Assembly (NCBI GenBank): GCA_003427395.1
Contig: BFEA01000084.1
Location: 3,165,048-3,211,883, forward strand
Direction of reading: 5' to 3'
Source: Chara braunii
Lineage: Eukaryota > Streptophyta > Charophyceae > Charales > Characeae
Length of the DNA: 46,836 bases
Shown: positions 18,235 through 29,151 of the stretch, one piece after another
Layout of the letters: every line of letters begins with the position of its first letter
Numbering within the stretch: position 1 is the first letter of the stretch
Notes under the pieces: model-generated
Database searches by the model: none
The model's input: the letters and a program-made list of their open reading frames with translations, nothing else
What the model was told of the DNA's origin: nothing
Made by a program: the position numbers and the translations under genes

Positions 18235-19561
18235 CATCATTTTTTTTTTATTATTATTTTTTTTTTTTTTTTATTTTTTTACTGGTGATGTGATGACGAT
18301 GATGATGATGATGAGGATGATGATGAGTATGATGATTATGATTTTTTTTTTTTTTTTTAATGATGAAAATAATGATGATGATGATGAATAGTATGTAAAA
18401 TTATAGAAGACTATGCTATATCAGCAATTCTAGCCTCCTAATCCTATAACAACTCCTAACCCTCCCTGTACCAGGACATTACATCTCAAAGACAATGCCA
18501 TCCTAACCAATGTCAACCATAGCTGACCTGTTCTCGCCACCTAGACTATCCCTGGACCCATAGGTTGTCAAGGCAGCACCCCCCAGTTCGCCACTGAATT
18601 GCTTTCCTCCCTAAGCAAAACCCTGATCTCTCTACAAGGCCTCACACTCCCGCAATTTGCAGATTACAGGGCAACACCCCAGCTCCGGCCAGCGCCGTTC
18701 TGGCATCGGCAAACCAGAGGCATAGAACAGAGCAACTCTGCGGAAATCAATCCAGATTCGACCATCTCTGAAATCCTATATCCCGAATGAGGAAGAAGGT
18801 CAGAGGCCGCCAAGAATTACCGAACACCAAAAAGCTTGATATAGCATCAATGAAGACTGTGAAATTCTTTTTTTTTTTTGTGAATAAAGATATGTTAATT
18901 TAAACTTTGAAAGTCTCCTCCCCGCCCTCCTCTACTCATTACCCCTCTGTCCCTTTGTTGTCTCCGCCGAAAACAGTCCTCCAATGTAGGACCTCCTTTT
19001 CAACCCCAACTTGGAACAACGCCTCTCTTCCTCGCTCTAATCCAAGAGACATTCAGCTCCCACCAGACGAATGCCCCTGCAAACCCCTTACCATATTCTG
19101 CCCCCGCTGAGGCTATCCACCCCAACCCCATAATAGAGCAACCCTCAACTTCTGCACACACCCTCTTCAGAGCGCCACCTCCCTCCTTGCGACACCCCTG
19201 CAGAGTACTGCTCTCCCCACCTTTCCACCCGTACCACGAACTTTGAAACAACCGTCATCATCCATCCAGGGAGGAAAGTGAACTCCCATATGATTGAAGC
19301 AAGATCACCAACGGAATTACTACTGAAACGATTCTTTTTTTTTTTGAGTTGAAGATAATTAGTTAATAATACAATAGGATTATGAAAATCTCATGCATAG
19401 AGAACTATGAAATATAAAGAATTAAACAAGGAAAAATTAATCTAAAAGGAATTAGAACTTTCGTATTCAAAAATACCATATCGAAACATACATTAATAAG
19501 AAATCTAAGTATTTAAAAAATACCTTTCCGATTAATAAAATAGGAAATAAGATGCTGCTGT

Positions 19562-19616
19562 TGATGATGATGATGATGATGATGATGATGACGCACTAAT
19601 GATGATGGTGCTCATA

Positions 19617-19647
<31 letters not shown>

Positions 19648-19690
19648 CGTACCAATGATGATGATGCTCATAATGATGATGATGCTCATA

Positions 19691-19736
<46 letters not shown>

Positions 19737-19825
19737 CGACGCACCAATGAAGATGCTCATAACGATGATGATGTTGATGATGATGATAATGACGATGATG
19801 CTGATGATGATAATGATGATGGTGA

Positions 19826-19857
<32 letters not shown>

Positions 19858-19905
19858 CAACCGCCGATGATGATGATGATGATGATGACGGCGATGATAA
19901 AACCG
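19562..19905. repeat. (GAT)n microsatellite array
   Basis: GAT/TGA runs with scattered interruptions (GCTCATAATGATGATGATG units). Similar shorter runs lie at 18296-18390. Poly-Asp, poly-His and poly-Ser frames in all directions come from this array. Confidence 0.95.
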
Positions 19906-20654
19906 AAGCTGGTGATGAAGATGCCCTCTTACGAGTTGATGATAAAGCTGTCGCTAACGAACATGCCGATGAAGAAGCCCACTTACTAACTGATGTTGTC
20001 CCGATAAGACGACGCAGAACCTTTCTTAAAACAAACGCACTTGATATTAGCTGGGAACCTGAATATCACTTCCCTCCTTATCTCCCTCCATTCGTCCTCC
20101 CATCTCATGGGACACACTGTACTCTCCTCCCTCTTGCTGCGAGCCGAGCTCCTCGACCAAATTATGCAAGATGAAGAGTACCAATGATTCTTCTTGAAAC
20201 AAGCCTCGTAAGAAAAACTTGCTCCCCCTTACACGGCATGCTAGCCCGTAGCATTCCTCGTGATAGGCACAAGACGGTGAGATGGCACTACAGATGCTTT
20301 CAAATGTTAGGAGATAGAGAGGTGAAGTATTCACCCCCTCGATCATCTCACAGCTTCGCCCAACATACCACGTTCGTTGAAGATCCAACCCCCGCGCCAC
20401 TCAGCAATTTCACACTCGAATTTCATAGCGCGCCCTAAATCTTCGATATCTCATGATCCAATCGGCCATTTGATCTGAAATTTGGACCACCTCAGCTCCT
20501 CGACATAGACCACCGGTGGTCCAATTTTCAGCTCAGGGCGCGTGCCCAATCGCGCACAATCGTCGAGCGCGCACGCGCTATTTTCCTTGCTGCGTACAGA
20601 TTTCCAGCGCGCGCGGCTCCGTGGCAGTAACTTTGATTGATGATTGATACGGCC

Positions 20655-20686
20655 GGGGCGCAGCGCTCCCGGTTGCGCTGCGCCCC
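20655..20686. repeat. 12-bp perfect GC hairpin at insertion end
   Basis: GGGGCGCAGCGC, loop TCCCGGTT, GCGCTGCGCCCC. It ends two bases before the CATC flank, so it marks the terminus of the 2.45-kb insertion. A terminal hairpin is a Helitron trait, but the CTRR end and the TC start are not seen. Confidence 0.9.
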
Positions 20687-20688
20687 AG

Positions 20689-21757
20689 CATCCTACTTTG
20701 AGAAGGCTTCTATTATTTTGCTTTTCATCCTAAAAAAGACACAACACTGTGTACACTGTTGCTGAAAGCGGCTGAATCAGAAAGAATTTGTCGATTGCTT
20801 CTGTATTTTCCTTCATTGTCTCAAGTCTCTTGCATATCCACTTAACCTTATCATTTATGGAACGGTTTGCATAATCGTTATAGAATATCTAGTTACTGGC
20901 ATGCTTCGAGTAAATTACATCCATGTGTGCAGTTTCTCCGAGGGGTATGACCTCATGAGTGTTTTCCTACCCCCTTGATCAGTTACCTTTTGCTCAGATG
21001 GGAGGAGAGGAAGAGTCAAGAAGTATGCCCTGGCAGAGGAGAGGTTCCTGAGGGGGATTTTCAGGTCTTCCGCTGAAACTCCTGGGGGGCCTAACGCAGG
21101 TCTGGATACATTGAGAGTTTTTCTCTTGTAGAGTCATTTTAACTCTTTGTGCCCATGAAGGCCTTGGTGACCCGGTCGATGAGATTGGGTTACTCACTTG
21201 TGATTGCTTGTTATTTTGCCCCTGTGTTTTCCCGTTTAATTCCCCTCTCCTTTCTCCTTTGTCAATATCTCCTCACTGTCCTCCATGGTACTGTCTTCCT
21301 TCTCTCTTTCCGAAGGATTATCCATTACTGCCATAACCTGATGCAGACTTTGTTGTTGGGGAATTTCTGCCGTTCGTTGCATGTGGGGTGGGGACCTCGC
21401 GTCCGGAGCGACAACTTCCCCTTCCTTGTGAAGAGACCGAGGAGAATGTGATAGAGGTTTCCTTGAGGACTGTTGAGATTATGAAGATGCCTGCGTTCCT
21501 TGGACTGAGATGCCGATGTGTTGTATTCTCAGTGTCCGTGTTGTTTCTGTTTTGAGTTTTTTTGCTGCATCTCTCTTTTTCCACACATTCTCCTGTTGAG
21601 ATCGTGATGAGGTGAAATTCAGGGCGGCTGACATTCCTGTAATAGGACGGGCATATCGCAGCGCTCCCAAATGTCGGAAGAGGTTATGACGCGTATTCCC
21701 TTGATAAAATAATAAGGAATCTTGTCCTTTCCCTCTTCTAGCAATGATCTTTGCCAT
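20689..21757 (-). pseudogene. LINE-1 ORF1 N-terminal part
   Basis: Minus-strand frames give MAKIIARRGKGQDSLL.. (21757), then MSNPISSTGSPRPSWAQRVK (21197), where SWAxRV is a common ORF1 start motif. Further on come NDKVKWICKRLETMKENTEA and CVFFRMKSKIIEAFSK, the first half of the DUF4283-like domain. The last piece joins the domain's second half at 18234 in frame. Several frameshifts are present. The most upstream 300 bp are assigned by position only. Confidence 0.5.
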
Positions 21758-21759
21758 TT

Positions 21760-23020
21760 TCCACTGGCCGGTGACTGAGAAGTAGAGGGCTGATAAGGAA
21801 CTTCAAGGGGATGGGGTAGGGACCAAGAAGATGAGATGATGAGATTGAGGGAGGAACCAAAGGTTTAAAAGGTGCGAGTTTTTGACTACTCACATGAGAA
21901 AGGATGGGCCAGAGAGACAAGAAGGGATGGAGTGAAGAAACAGAGTAAGTTAAAAGATAAGGCGGTTCCCCTTATGGATTAGCCTCAGTTGAATTACAGT
22001 GGTTGTGTGTGGGGAGGTGAATTAAATATCAAAAGGAAAGATGCTTGTATGTTATTTTTAGATTTGGCGGTCCTGCTGGACTTAAGAGGTGTTTTTTCTT
22101 CAAATCGATGGTGTTAACACACAGATCTTCAAACTTGAAAAAAAAAAAAAAAAGGATGGGAGGCTGAGAGGACGAGGTACAGGGAGAGAAAGGATGGGCG
22201 GTGTTGGTTGATCAGAAGGAAAGTGAGGGGAGGGTAATCAGGAGGTTAGAATTAAGGAGGATAAAGGAGGGTTGAATGGGAGGCTGAGGAGAAGAAGCAC
22301 TAGGAAAGGAAGGATGGGCGGTCTTGATTGAGCAGAAGGAAGGTGAAGGGAGAGTAAGAGTCAAAGTGAGCAAAATGATCGTGGAGCAAACCATTGCAGT
22401 TTACTTTGAGAAATGGGATGAATAAAACGAATGCAAGATTTTGAGAGGACGAGAGCAAATATTACATTTGCGGAGGGGCCAATGAGGGAGAGGAGAGGAG
22501 GGCTAATGGAAGTTGTAAAGAGACAGGAGAGATGATTGGGTGTGTGAGACCGATATCCACGGGACCAGTGGAAAAGTGGTGGTTTTAGAGGGGGACGTTC
22601 GATATGAAAAAGTTTTGTGTGGTACGATATGTTTTGTATGGTAATTACAATGTTAAATTTCTGACTTGAGATTCTGTTCCAGTGTCTTTGTGATGTGAAT
22701 ATCGTTTGAAGGTCACCGCATATTCTGGCTAGGGTGTTCCCCAAACTAGGGCGGGAGGAAAAAACAAAAGGGAGAAGGTTAAAAAAACGGGCGGTGGAAG
22801 GGAATTGGAACCACTCATACCTGAGCTCTCCGAATGTACACTGTACCTTGTCTTGAATAGTATTCAACTCCCGATGTACTAGGTCCGTGGTTGAGTCGCG
22901 CCGATTCTGCAATTCTCCACTCCCTTCAACTGTGCCAACTTCGTCCCTTTTGTAGATGTAGTCTTACCCAAGCTAAGTCTACAGAGCGATGAACTCCCTA
23001 TACTAAGACTTTAGATCTGA
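21760..23020. other. no recognised gene
   Basis: Includes a 184-codon minus-strand frame (22361-22912) that I do not recognise. It is rich in Ser, Phe, Arg and His with no motif. A pair of related blocks (about 22155-22200 and 22275-22330) share GGATGGGCGGT and GAGCAGAAGGAA-like segments. It may be upstream LINE-1 sequence, but there is no proof. Confidence 0.4.
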
Positions 23021-23023
23021 TAT

Positions 23024-23782
23024 CAGTATGAATGATGACTATCTCTATGTTGACTATGTCAGATCTAAAGGAGTTGGGCGAATGTGAAATGTCGTCAGAG
23101 AGCTATTAATGCCTGCGGTCTATTGCTGTTCCAGGTTCTGTGGACTACACACTTGATAACCGCATTGACTTCTAGCACTCTAAATGACGATGTTGACTTC
23201 TACCTCACCCTCTTCATAGTTCCCTTGCGGTAACAATTGGATGACGTCCATCGCTATGAAGGGGAAGATTTGGTAGTACCCCTTGGAGCCGAAAAGATCC
23301 GACCAAGTATACCTCTCACCCACGTCAGCTGGTGACGTGGCAGAATCTGAGAACAGTAAGAATGATGATTGTCTCTATGCTGACTGTATCATATCTAAAG
23401 AAGCAGGGGGAATGTGAAAGGTCGTCAGAGAGCTATTAATACCTGCACGGTCCTGCAGTCTATTGCTGTTTTAGAATCTGTGGACTACACACATGATAAC
23501 CGCGTTGACTTCTAGCACTCTGATTGACGATGTTGACTTCCACCGTAGACATGTCCTCTATGTTTTCCTTAGAAACCAATTCCATAGCAATAGATGTAGC
23601 GTCCCATCAGACGCACTTGATCATTCCCGGGGCGAACTCTACCTCACCCTCTTCATAGTTCCCCTGCAGTAACAATTTGATGACCTCCACAGCTATGAAG
23701 GGGAAGATTTGGTAGTACTCATCGAAGCCGAAAAACTCCGACCGAGTATGCCTCCCACCCACGTCAGTTGGTGACGTGGCGG
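23024..23782. repeat. diverged direct duplication with coding relic on minus strand
   Basis: Copy 1 (23024-23342) and copy 2 (23354-23782) both run from CAGTA(T/A)GAATGATGA to CCCACGTCAG.TGGTGACGTGGC. Copy 2 has about 100 extra bases near 23539-23640, absent from copy 1. Minus-strand translation of copy 2 reads EFFGFDEYYQIFPFIAVEVI, KLLLQGNYEEGEVEFAPGMI, then one stop, then WDATSIAMELVSKENIEDMS. This looks protein-derived, though I do not know the family. Copy 1 keeps YYQIFPFIAMDVIQLLPQGN with the later part deleted. Confidence 0.7.
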
Positions 23783-24168
23783 AGACAAGCGCCTCAGTAT
23801 ACGATTGTGCGTGCCTTAAGCGCCTTCGGCGGAGCCAATTCTGAAACCTCTGGGTAAGTGAGGCCTCATCGCCTGTTGCAGAGAAAGAATGGATGAATGA
23901 TGCTAAGATGAAACCTGTTTCGACTGATACAACAGCGGCTGCGTTAGCAACATTTGGGAGGTGTCATGCAACTGCGGCTGTTTCCTTAGCGGTTCCACCT
24001 GAAAATGAGAACCATCCTTCTACAAACAAGATATCTCCTTCTGAGGACTTCGCAGAAGAGTACTCAACTCTTGCTGTCCATCTGCCCCCTGTTGCAACTG
24101 CCCCTGCCCCTGCCCCTGCCCCATCAACAACATGAGCTGGCCTGTCGCCGTAATGCAATTTTCTGGCA

Positions 24169-24252
24169 CTTCATTTTTTTCATTATTTTCAATTTCATTA
24201 AATGAACCAACTTCATTTTTTTCATTATTTTCAATTTCATTAAATGAACCAA
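24169..24252. repeat. perfect 42-bp tandem duplication
   Basis: Two exact copies of a T-rich 42-bp unit ending ATTAAATGAACCAA. It probably lies in an intron or untranslated part of the gene that follows. Confidence 0.95.
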
Positions 24253-24554
24253 CTAGTCCTGGTGGTTGAGCCAGTTGATCAGGCTGAAGAACCTGTTGAT
24301 GCAATAACGGATTCTGCAACCCATTGTTCATTCGCTGATGCCGAAGCAGCTGCGGAAGTGGTACTTGATGACGCAAAACCAACATTTGCTCCTGCATCTG
24401 CACTTGTCCAGGCAATGTATTTGTCTCGTTATTATTTTTCTTTATTTCTTTTTTGCTCTTCTCATCTTGCTTATTATTATTATTATTTTCCATTGGAAGA
24501 TCAACGACAAGCTCATAAGTACCTAGTTCAGCCTGAATTACCACCCGTTTTCAG

Positions 24555-25424
24555 GACTTCAATACTCTTGGCCTGGACTGTTGCCCCATCAACCCTGCGA
24601 TGGTCTACAAAGAACATTGCAATGAAAGTGAATGGTTGCCGGAGGGCGGAGCTATTTATTGGTTCAAGCGGGATGGATATGGGCGATGGGCGGGGCCGTC
24701 TTTTCCGTTGGAACCGTGTGGCTTGAAGTTGAACTTGGACAATCGAGACTTTGTCAAAGGTCGCCAAGGTGTGAGTGCCTTGCTCGAGGAGTGGAAAGAT
24801 GAGCAGCCAGAATTCGAGAAACACGAAGATTGGAAACGTCACTTGAAAACAAGTCGTCTGGACTATTGGGAGAAACAGTTAGACATGTTCAATAAGCTGG
24901 AACAGGAAAAAAACTCACAACCCGCTCCGTTGTCAACTCCGTTCTGGCCAACGCCGATGACGGGAAGAGTAAAAGAGGTGAAGGTGGAACTTCCTATTGT
25001 TGATTCGCCGCCGAGGAAGCAATGTTTCGTAGGTTATAAGAGTGATACCCCGAAACCGGAGTTCGACCCGGCAAAGCATGTTGATATCGGTTCTTTCGTA
25101 GTGATGCACGCTCCAGACGAGAATGCGGACAAAGGAGTTAGTTTTTGGGTAGGACGTGTGCAAGAGAAATCTGAGGACTCAGAGCAAATTCTCGTAGAGT
25201 ATTGGAGGTCACAGGGCAAAGAGACCGATATGCGTAAGTTGTACGAAGACTCGTGGAACAAAACATGGCGAGTTGAGAACGAATCTTTGCCTGGATGGCA
25301 AAACATAACATGTGTGGCATGGGGATGGAAAAACGAAAAGAAAGGCAAAACTGGATTAAAAATCAGGAAGAGCGACGCACTGAAGGCAATCAAATCGTTG
25401 GCAGCAGTAGATCACGCACGCTGA
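24555..25424 (+). CDS. unrecognised protein, exon with BAH-like domain
   Basis: An open frame running from a strong splice acceptor (polypyrimidine then TTTTCAG at 24548-24554) to TGA at 25424; the first ATG is at 24600. The composition is balanced and charged, and the antisense frames are broken. After the ATG, residues 1-110 contain EWLPEGGAIYWFKRDGYGRW and DWKRHLKTSRLDYWEKQLD. Residues 160-205 read DIGSFVVMHAPDE.., VSFWVGRVQEKSED and ILVEYWR, similar in pattern to the start of BAH domains (GxFVxV..e..FWVGrV..i.v.WY); this is inference. It is the cleanest protein-like ORF in the window outside the transposons. No known function is assigned. Host gene or captured transposon cargo are both possible. 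Confidence 0.6.
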   Translation, partial: DFNTLGLDCCPINPAMVYKEHCNESEWLPEGGAIYWFKRDGYGRWAGPSFPLEPCGLKLNLDNRDFVKGRQGVSALLEEWKDEQPEFEKHEDWKRHLKTSRLDYWEKQLDMFNKLEQEKNSQPAPLSTPFWPTPMTGRVKEVKVELPIVDSPPRKQCFVGYKSDTPKPEFDPAKHVDIGSFVVMHAPDENADKGVSFWVGRVQEKSEDSEQILVEYWRSQGKETDMRKLYEDSWNKTWRVENESLPGWQNITCVAWGWKNEKKGKTGLKIRKSDALKAIKSLAAVDHAR

Positions 25425-25555
25425 ATGCACATATTGACTACTGCATCATCTGATATATATGCCATTTGTTTCTTCGGAACAGCGAAATCGTTGCAACCCC
25501 GATGGAGTTGGGCATCTAACAAGCATGGCGTCGCCGAGCGGATAAGTGGGGGAAG

Positions 25556-25912
25556 GTGATTCAGTATGATGACCTTATAACTTACCGGGCAAGGCAAAGG
25601 ATGACCGCTATCGGCCTGCAGTCAATGAACGAATCCATGTTTTACCCGACAATGGAATTCTGGACGCTGCAGATGCAGCGAAAACTTTTCAAACTGGCTA
25701 ACACATGCGAACATGCCACGATGTATAAGAAGGAGGGCACCGACAAATGGAAAAATGTATATTATGATTTTGGCTGGCTATGCGATTCGCGCTTTCGTGA
25801 ACGAGGAAAAAATTTATATATTGCTTTTGAAGCTTGTCATGGAATGACACATTGTGCGACACGCATCGATAGAAGCAGACTGTTGGCCGACGAAGAGACG
25901 GATGATGAATAA
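25556..25912 (+). CDS. unrecognised ORF following the BAH-like exon
   Basis: A 118-codon frame, not repetitive, with aromatic/cysteine content typical of a folded protein: MFYPTMEFWTLQMQRKLFKL, CEHATMYKKEGTDKWKNVYY, DFGWLCDSRFRERGKNLYIA, ending in acidic LLADEETDDE. It is in a different frame from the exon ending at 25424 and 131 bp away, so it is either a later exon, a separate small gene, or a frameshifted continuation. I see no family match. Confidence 0.45.
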   Translation: MIQYDDLITYRARQRMTAIGLQSMNESMFYPTMEFWTLQMQRKLFKLANTCEHATMYKKEGTDKWKNVYYDFGWLCDSRFRERGKNLYIAFEACHGMTHCATRIDRSRLLADEETDDE

Positions 25913-25980
25913 TTTTGGATATCCTGTCACGTGATGCGCTTTTGTAGTGTGATTAGAGACGCAATGCTGCTTTATATTAG

Positions 25981-26184
25981 CAAAAGAACATGCATTGCTG
26001 TAGCAAGTGCTACAAAAGTACTTCGTTGGGTGTATACTACAGGGATAGTGCAGAAAACGAAGAAGACAAAGTTAAAAAAAAACATCTGTATGAAGCAACT
26101 CTGCCAGCGGATGAACGGGCAAATCCCATTCGGTGTTGCTTGCGTGAACAGGTTGTGTTTCACGAAGACATCTATGTCTTCAAG
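25981..26184 (+). CDS. probable internal exon ending at a GTGAGC donor
   Basis: The frame from an AG at 25979-25980 to AAG|GTGAGC at 26184/26185 reads HCCSKCYKSTSLGVYYRDSA, then LPADERANPIRCCLREQVVF and HEDIYVFK. It stops in phase 0. An acceptor at 32014-32016 (CTGCAG) opens a phase-0 exon DECQPQCIARQHIVDCHFIT. The joined sequence VVFHEDIYVFKDECQPQCI.. resembles the C-terminal part of BAH domains (vF.s.h.D......I..kC.V). The splice is predicted, not shown. Confidence 0.4.
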
Positions 26185-26199
26185 GTGAGCAATCACATC

Positions 26200-27231
26200 G
26201 ATTATTGCAGGCTGGTATGGTGGTAGGACGCCAACTTCTTTCAATGGTGGGATGGTGGGATGATCGATTATTCGGTGAGGAATGTTGACGTGATGGTGGG
26301 ATGATCAATTGTAACATGGCAGGCTGGTATGGTGGTATGACGCTGACTTCTTTGAATGGTGCAATGGTAGGCAAGTGAGATATCAGGGTGGAAGATCGGC
26401 AGGGTGACAGAATGGGAGGATGGCTGAAAGGTATGATGGTCGGCTCGCTGAATGGTACGATGGTAAGATCCCAGTGCGACAGGGTGCAAGGTGGCGACAT
26501 AGGAGGATTGTCTGTCACCGTGGGACGCTCGACTATCGGACGACAGGGCTTCCGGGTCAAGCTTGACCATCGCATGATATGATGGTGTACTGTTAGTGGT
26601 GTGTGCATGTGGAACTTATAGGATCGTTCATTGTGACGTCGGCTAGACGGTAGGCAGGCAGGTTGGTAGACTGCTACGATGGTGGGCTGATAGGGCGACA
26701 AGCTATGGATTGCCATAATGGTGAAGGTCGACTATCAGTTGATAGGGTGTCATGTCGAAGCGCGACTGTCAGATGGTCGGGCGTCGTGGCGAAGCTCGAC
26801 TATCAGATGGTAGGGTGTCATGGCGAAGCTCGACTATCAGATGGTCGGGCGTCATGGCGAAGCTCGACTATCAGATGGTAGGGTGTCATGGCGGAGCTCG
26901 ACTACCAGATGGTCGGGCGTCATGGCGAAGCTTGGCTCTCAGATGGTCGGGTGTCATGGCGAAACACGACTACCAGATGGTAGGATGGGGGATGGTTTGA
27001 CAGCGGGATGGTGGGATGCCCGATTGTAGGATAGGAGGATGGCGGGATGGTCAGGCAAACCCGAAGAACTTATGCAGGTTGCCAATCACTGTAATGACGA
27101 TGCTCGACTACAAGATGGCGGGATGGTAAAGAAAACATAGACAAGTGCATCATGGCGAGGCTCGACTACCAGATGGTCGAGCGTCATGGCGAAACTTGGC
27201 TCTCAGATGGTCAAGTGTCATGGCGAAACGC
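26200..27231. repeat. minisatellite block: 34-bp units and GGATGGTGGGATG motifs
   Basis: Seven 34-bp units run from 26749 to 26986 (GTCATGGCGAAGCTCGACTA then TCAGATGGTCGGGC, with point changes). They are flanked by looser GGATGGTGGGATG repeats from about 26210. Because 34 is not a multiple of three, successive units shift frame, so the plus-strand frames here are not coding. The block lies within the predicted 5.8-kb intron. Confidence 0.9.
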
Positions 27232-28088
27232 TGTGAGGAAACCCGGGGAGGGGTCACCTACCGCTTTCTGAAGCCAAGGGCAACGACGCCTGTCACTCGC
27301 CGCGCCCGCTTCAGAGGTCCTCAGCGGTCGGTAGGGAGTGATGTTCAGATCGCCTGTCACTTATCACTTTAAGTTGGTTTTTATGTTCCCCCACTGCACA
27401 CTTAAATATTACAGAAAAACAAAACAAAAAAAAAAAAATGGACAAATTTGATATGAAAGTTTGCGAATCAAGCAAAATCAATACTAAGGGTCTCTCATGC
27501 AACATCCTGATCTGAAGGATATCCTTGTAATTCTCAAATGGGAAAGCCATGCTTCAGATCTCACCGCCAAGAGAGTTATGTACCATTTTGTCACCAAACG
27601 GAGCGGGTCTGGTTGCTTATTACACCACTGAGATACATGGCTGCCTGCCCATAATGTGGAATGGCCTGCAAGTTTATTGTACCGAAACATGGATTCCGTG
27701 TACTAAATCCAAATGGTACTTGTGAATCTGGAGCGCAGTTTTAACCTTACCAATGCGAAATCGGTCATTATTTTTTATGGTTTCACATTGGTTGCGATTG
27801 TTACCTTTGCAGAGTCCAACCAATTACGCCAGCGTTATCCCCGGGATTCAGCTTTTGGCCCGTTTCATGATTCCCAAAGTGGAAGCTCAAGTTTCCTCTT
27901 GACATTATACAGGGAAGGAAAATCACCGTGTCTTGTGCCACGTCTCCACTGCCTTTAATTCCTTTTCACGTCAGGCATTGAGGCTGGCAAGGCCTTTCAG
28001 GTCTGGTTCACTAGTTAGGGCTGCTTTCACACTTGGCCACGTTTTTCCTCTTGGCACTACACTCTGTGGACATAGCCATAATCAGATT

Positions 28089-28735
28089 ACCGCAGTGACA
28101 GCAAGCATTCACCAGCTCAGTCACCTGGAAAAATGTCAAAATTTCGATAACTACGAGATCCCAACGGTGTAAACATCTGTCTTGATACCCCCCTTTAGTG
28201 CCCAATGCCTGATCTTTTGTTGGGATGCCTTCCAGCAATGACGACCAAAAACATGTCAGCTCGTTGAAATACAGTGCAAAAACGGACTGCCCTTTCAAAA
28301 CGTTGTTGGCAGCAATTATTCATCAACTTAGCCACATGGGAAAATGTCTAAATCTTGATAATCGCGAAATCCCAACGGTGTAAACATTTGTCTTGATGTC
28401 CCCGTTCAGCGCCCAATCCCTGATCTTCTGTTGGGGTTGTCTTACGATAATAGTGACCAATAACATGTCAGCTCGTTGAAATACAGTGCGAAAACGGACT
28501 GCCATTTCAAAACGTTGTTGGCAGCAATTATTCACCAACTTAGCCACATGGGAAAATGTCTAAATCTTGATAATCGCGAAATCCCAACGGTGTAAACATC
28601 TGTCTTGATGTCCGCTTTCAGCGCCCAATCCCTGATCTTCTGTTGGGGTTGTCTTCCAGTAATAGTGACCAATAACATGTCAGCACGTCGAAATACAGCA
28701 CGAAAGTGGACTTCCCTTTCAGAACGCTGTTAATG
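28089..28735. repeat. three 212-bp tandem repeats
   Basis: Period 212 (AACGTTGTTGGCAGCAATTA begins at 28299 and 28511). Units two and three are about 95% alike by eye, and unit one is more diverged. Each unit contains ATCCCAACGGTGTAAACAT and AATAACATGTCAGC-type segments. Minus-strand frames read through parts of it but break between units. Confidence 0.9.
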
Positions 28736-28773
28736 GGGATGGCTTTGCTCTCGTTGGGAGCCATTACCCCAAC

Positions 28774-28802
28774 CTTGCCCCTCTCTCTCTCTCTCAATCC
28801 CC

Positions 28803-28873
<71 letters not shown>

Positions 28874-29151
28874 GGNNNNNNNNNNNNNNNNNNNNNNNNN
28901 NNNNNNNNNNNNNNNNNNNNNNNNNNNNNNNNNNNNNNNNNNNNNNNNNNNNNNNNNNNNNNNNNNNNNNNNNNNNNNNNNNNNNNNNNNNNNNNNNNNN
29001 NNNNNNNNNNNNNNNNNNNNNNNNNNNNNNNNNNNNNNNNNNNNNNNNNNNNNNNNNNNNNNNNNNNNNNNNNNNNNNNNNNNNNNNNNNNNNNNNNNNN
29101 NNNNNNNNNNNNNNNNNNNNNNNNNNNNNNNNNNNNNNNNNNNNNNNNNNN
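28774..29151. other. (CT)n run and 276-bp assembly gap
   Basis: A CT run from about 28780 leads into Ns at 28876-29151, and CT resumes after. The gap is evidently an unassembled microsatellite, so its length may be nominal. Confidence 0.95.

Larger units (their letters stand above)
18239..20688. mobile_element. 2.45-kb insertion splitting LINE-1 ORF1
   Basis: CATC precedes (18235-18238) and follows (20689-20692) the block. Joining the flanks with one CATC gives an in-frame protein: KSKIIEAFSK, a stop codon, then DGQLEEAVLGESL, which completes the DUF4283-like domain. The left end is a long T-run (A-rich on the minus strand) and the right end is a GC-rich hairpin. The interior has GAT arrays and no recognised gene. 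A retroposon in minus orientation (A-tail on the left) fits, but the 4-bp duplication is short for that, so the class is uncertain. Confidence 0.6.
11650..21760 (-). mobile_element. LINE-1: L1-like non-LTR retrotransposon, near full length but decayed
   Basis: On the minus strand the order is ORF1 N-terminal (21757-20689), DUF4283-like and CCHC (18234-17863), ORF1 remainder (to about 15240), ORF2 endonuclease (15085-14618 and 14220-13865), linker (about 13.86-13.73 kb), RT (13705-13213) and C-terminal region (to about 11.7 kb). It is interrupted by a 2450-bp insertion (18239-20688) and a 397-bp TIR element (14221-14617). A deletion removed the RT fingers and motif A. This is the domain order of plant L1-type LINEs. 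Confidence 0.75.

Noticed and set aside
19532-19860. Poly-His / poly-Ser / poly-Asp ORFs
   Set aside because: Translations of the GAT microsatellite in all frames.
24020-24544. Minus-strand Gln/Asn-rich 174-codon ORF
   Set aside because: It overlaps the plus-strand gene's upstream region, contains a perfect 42-bp tandem repeat and reads as low complexity. The plus strand has the splice acceptor at 24554. It cannot be fully excluded.
26663-27029. Repeat proteins (MAKLDYQMVG type)
   Set aside because: The 34-bp period shifts the frame each unit; three overlapping frames are all open by repetition.
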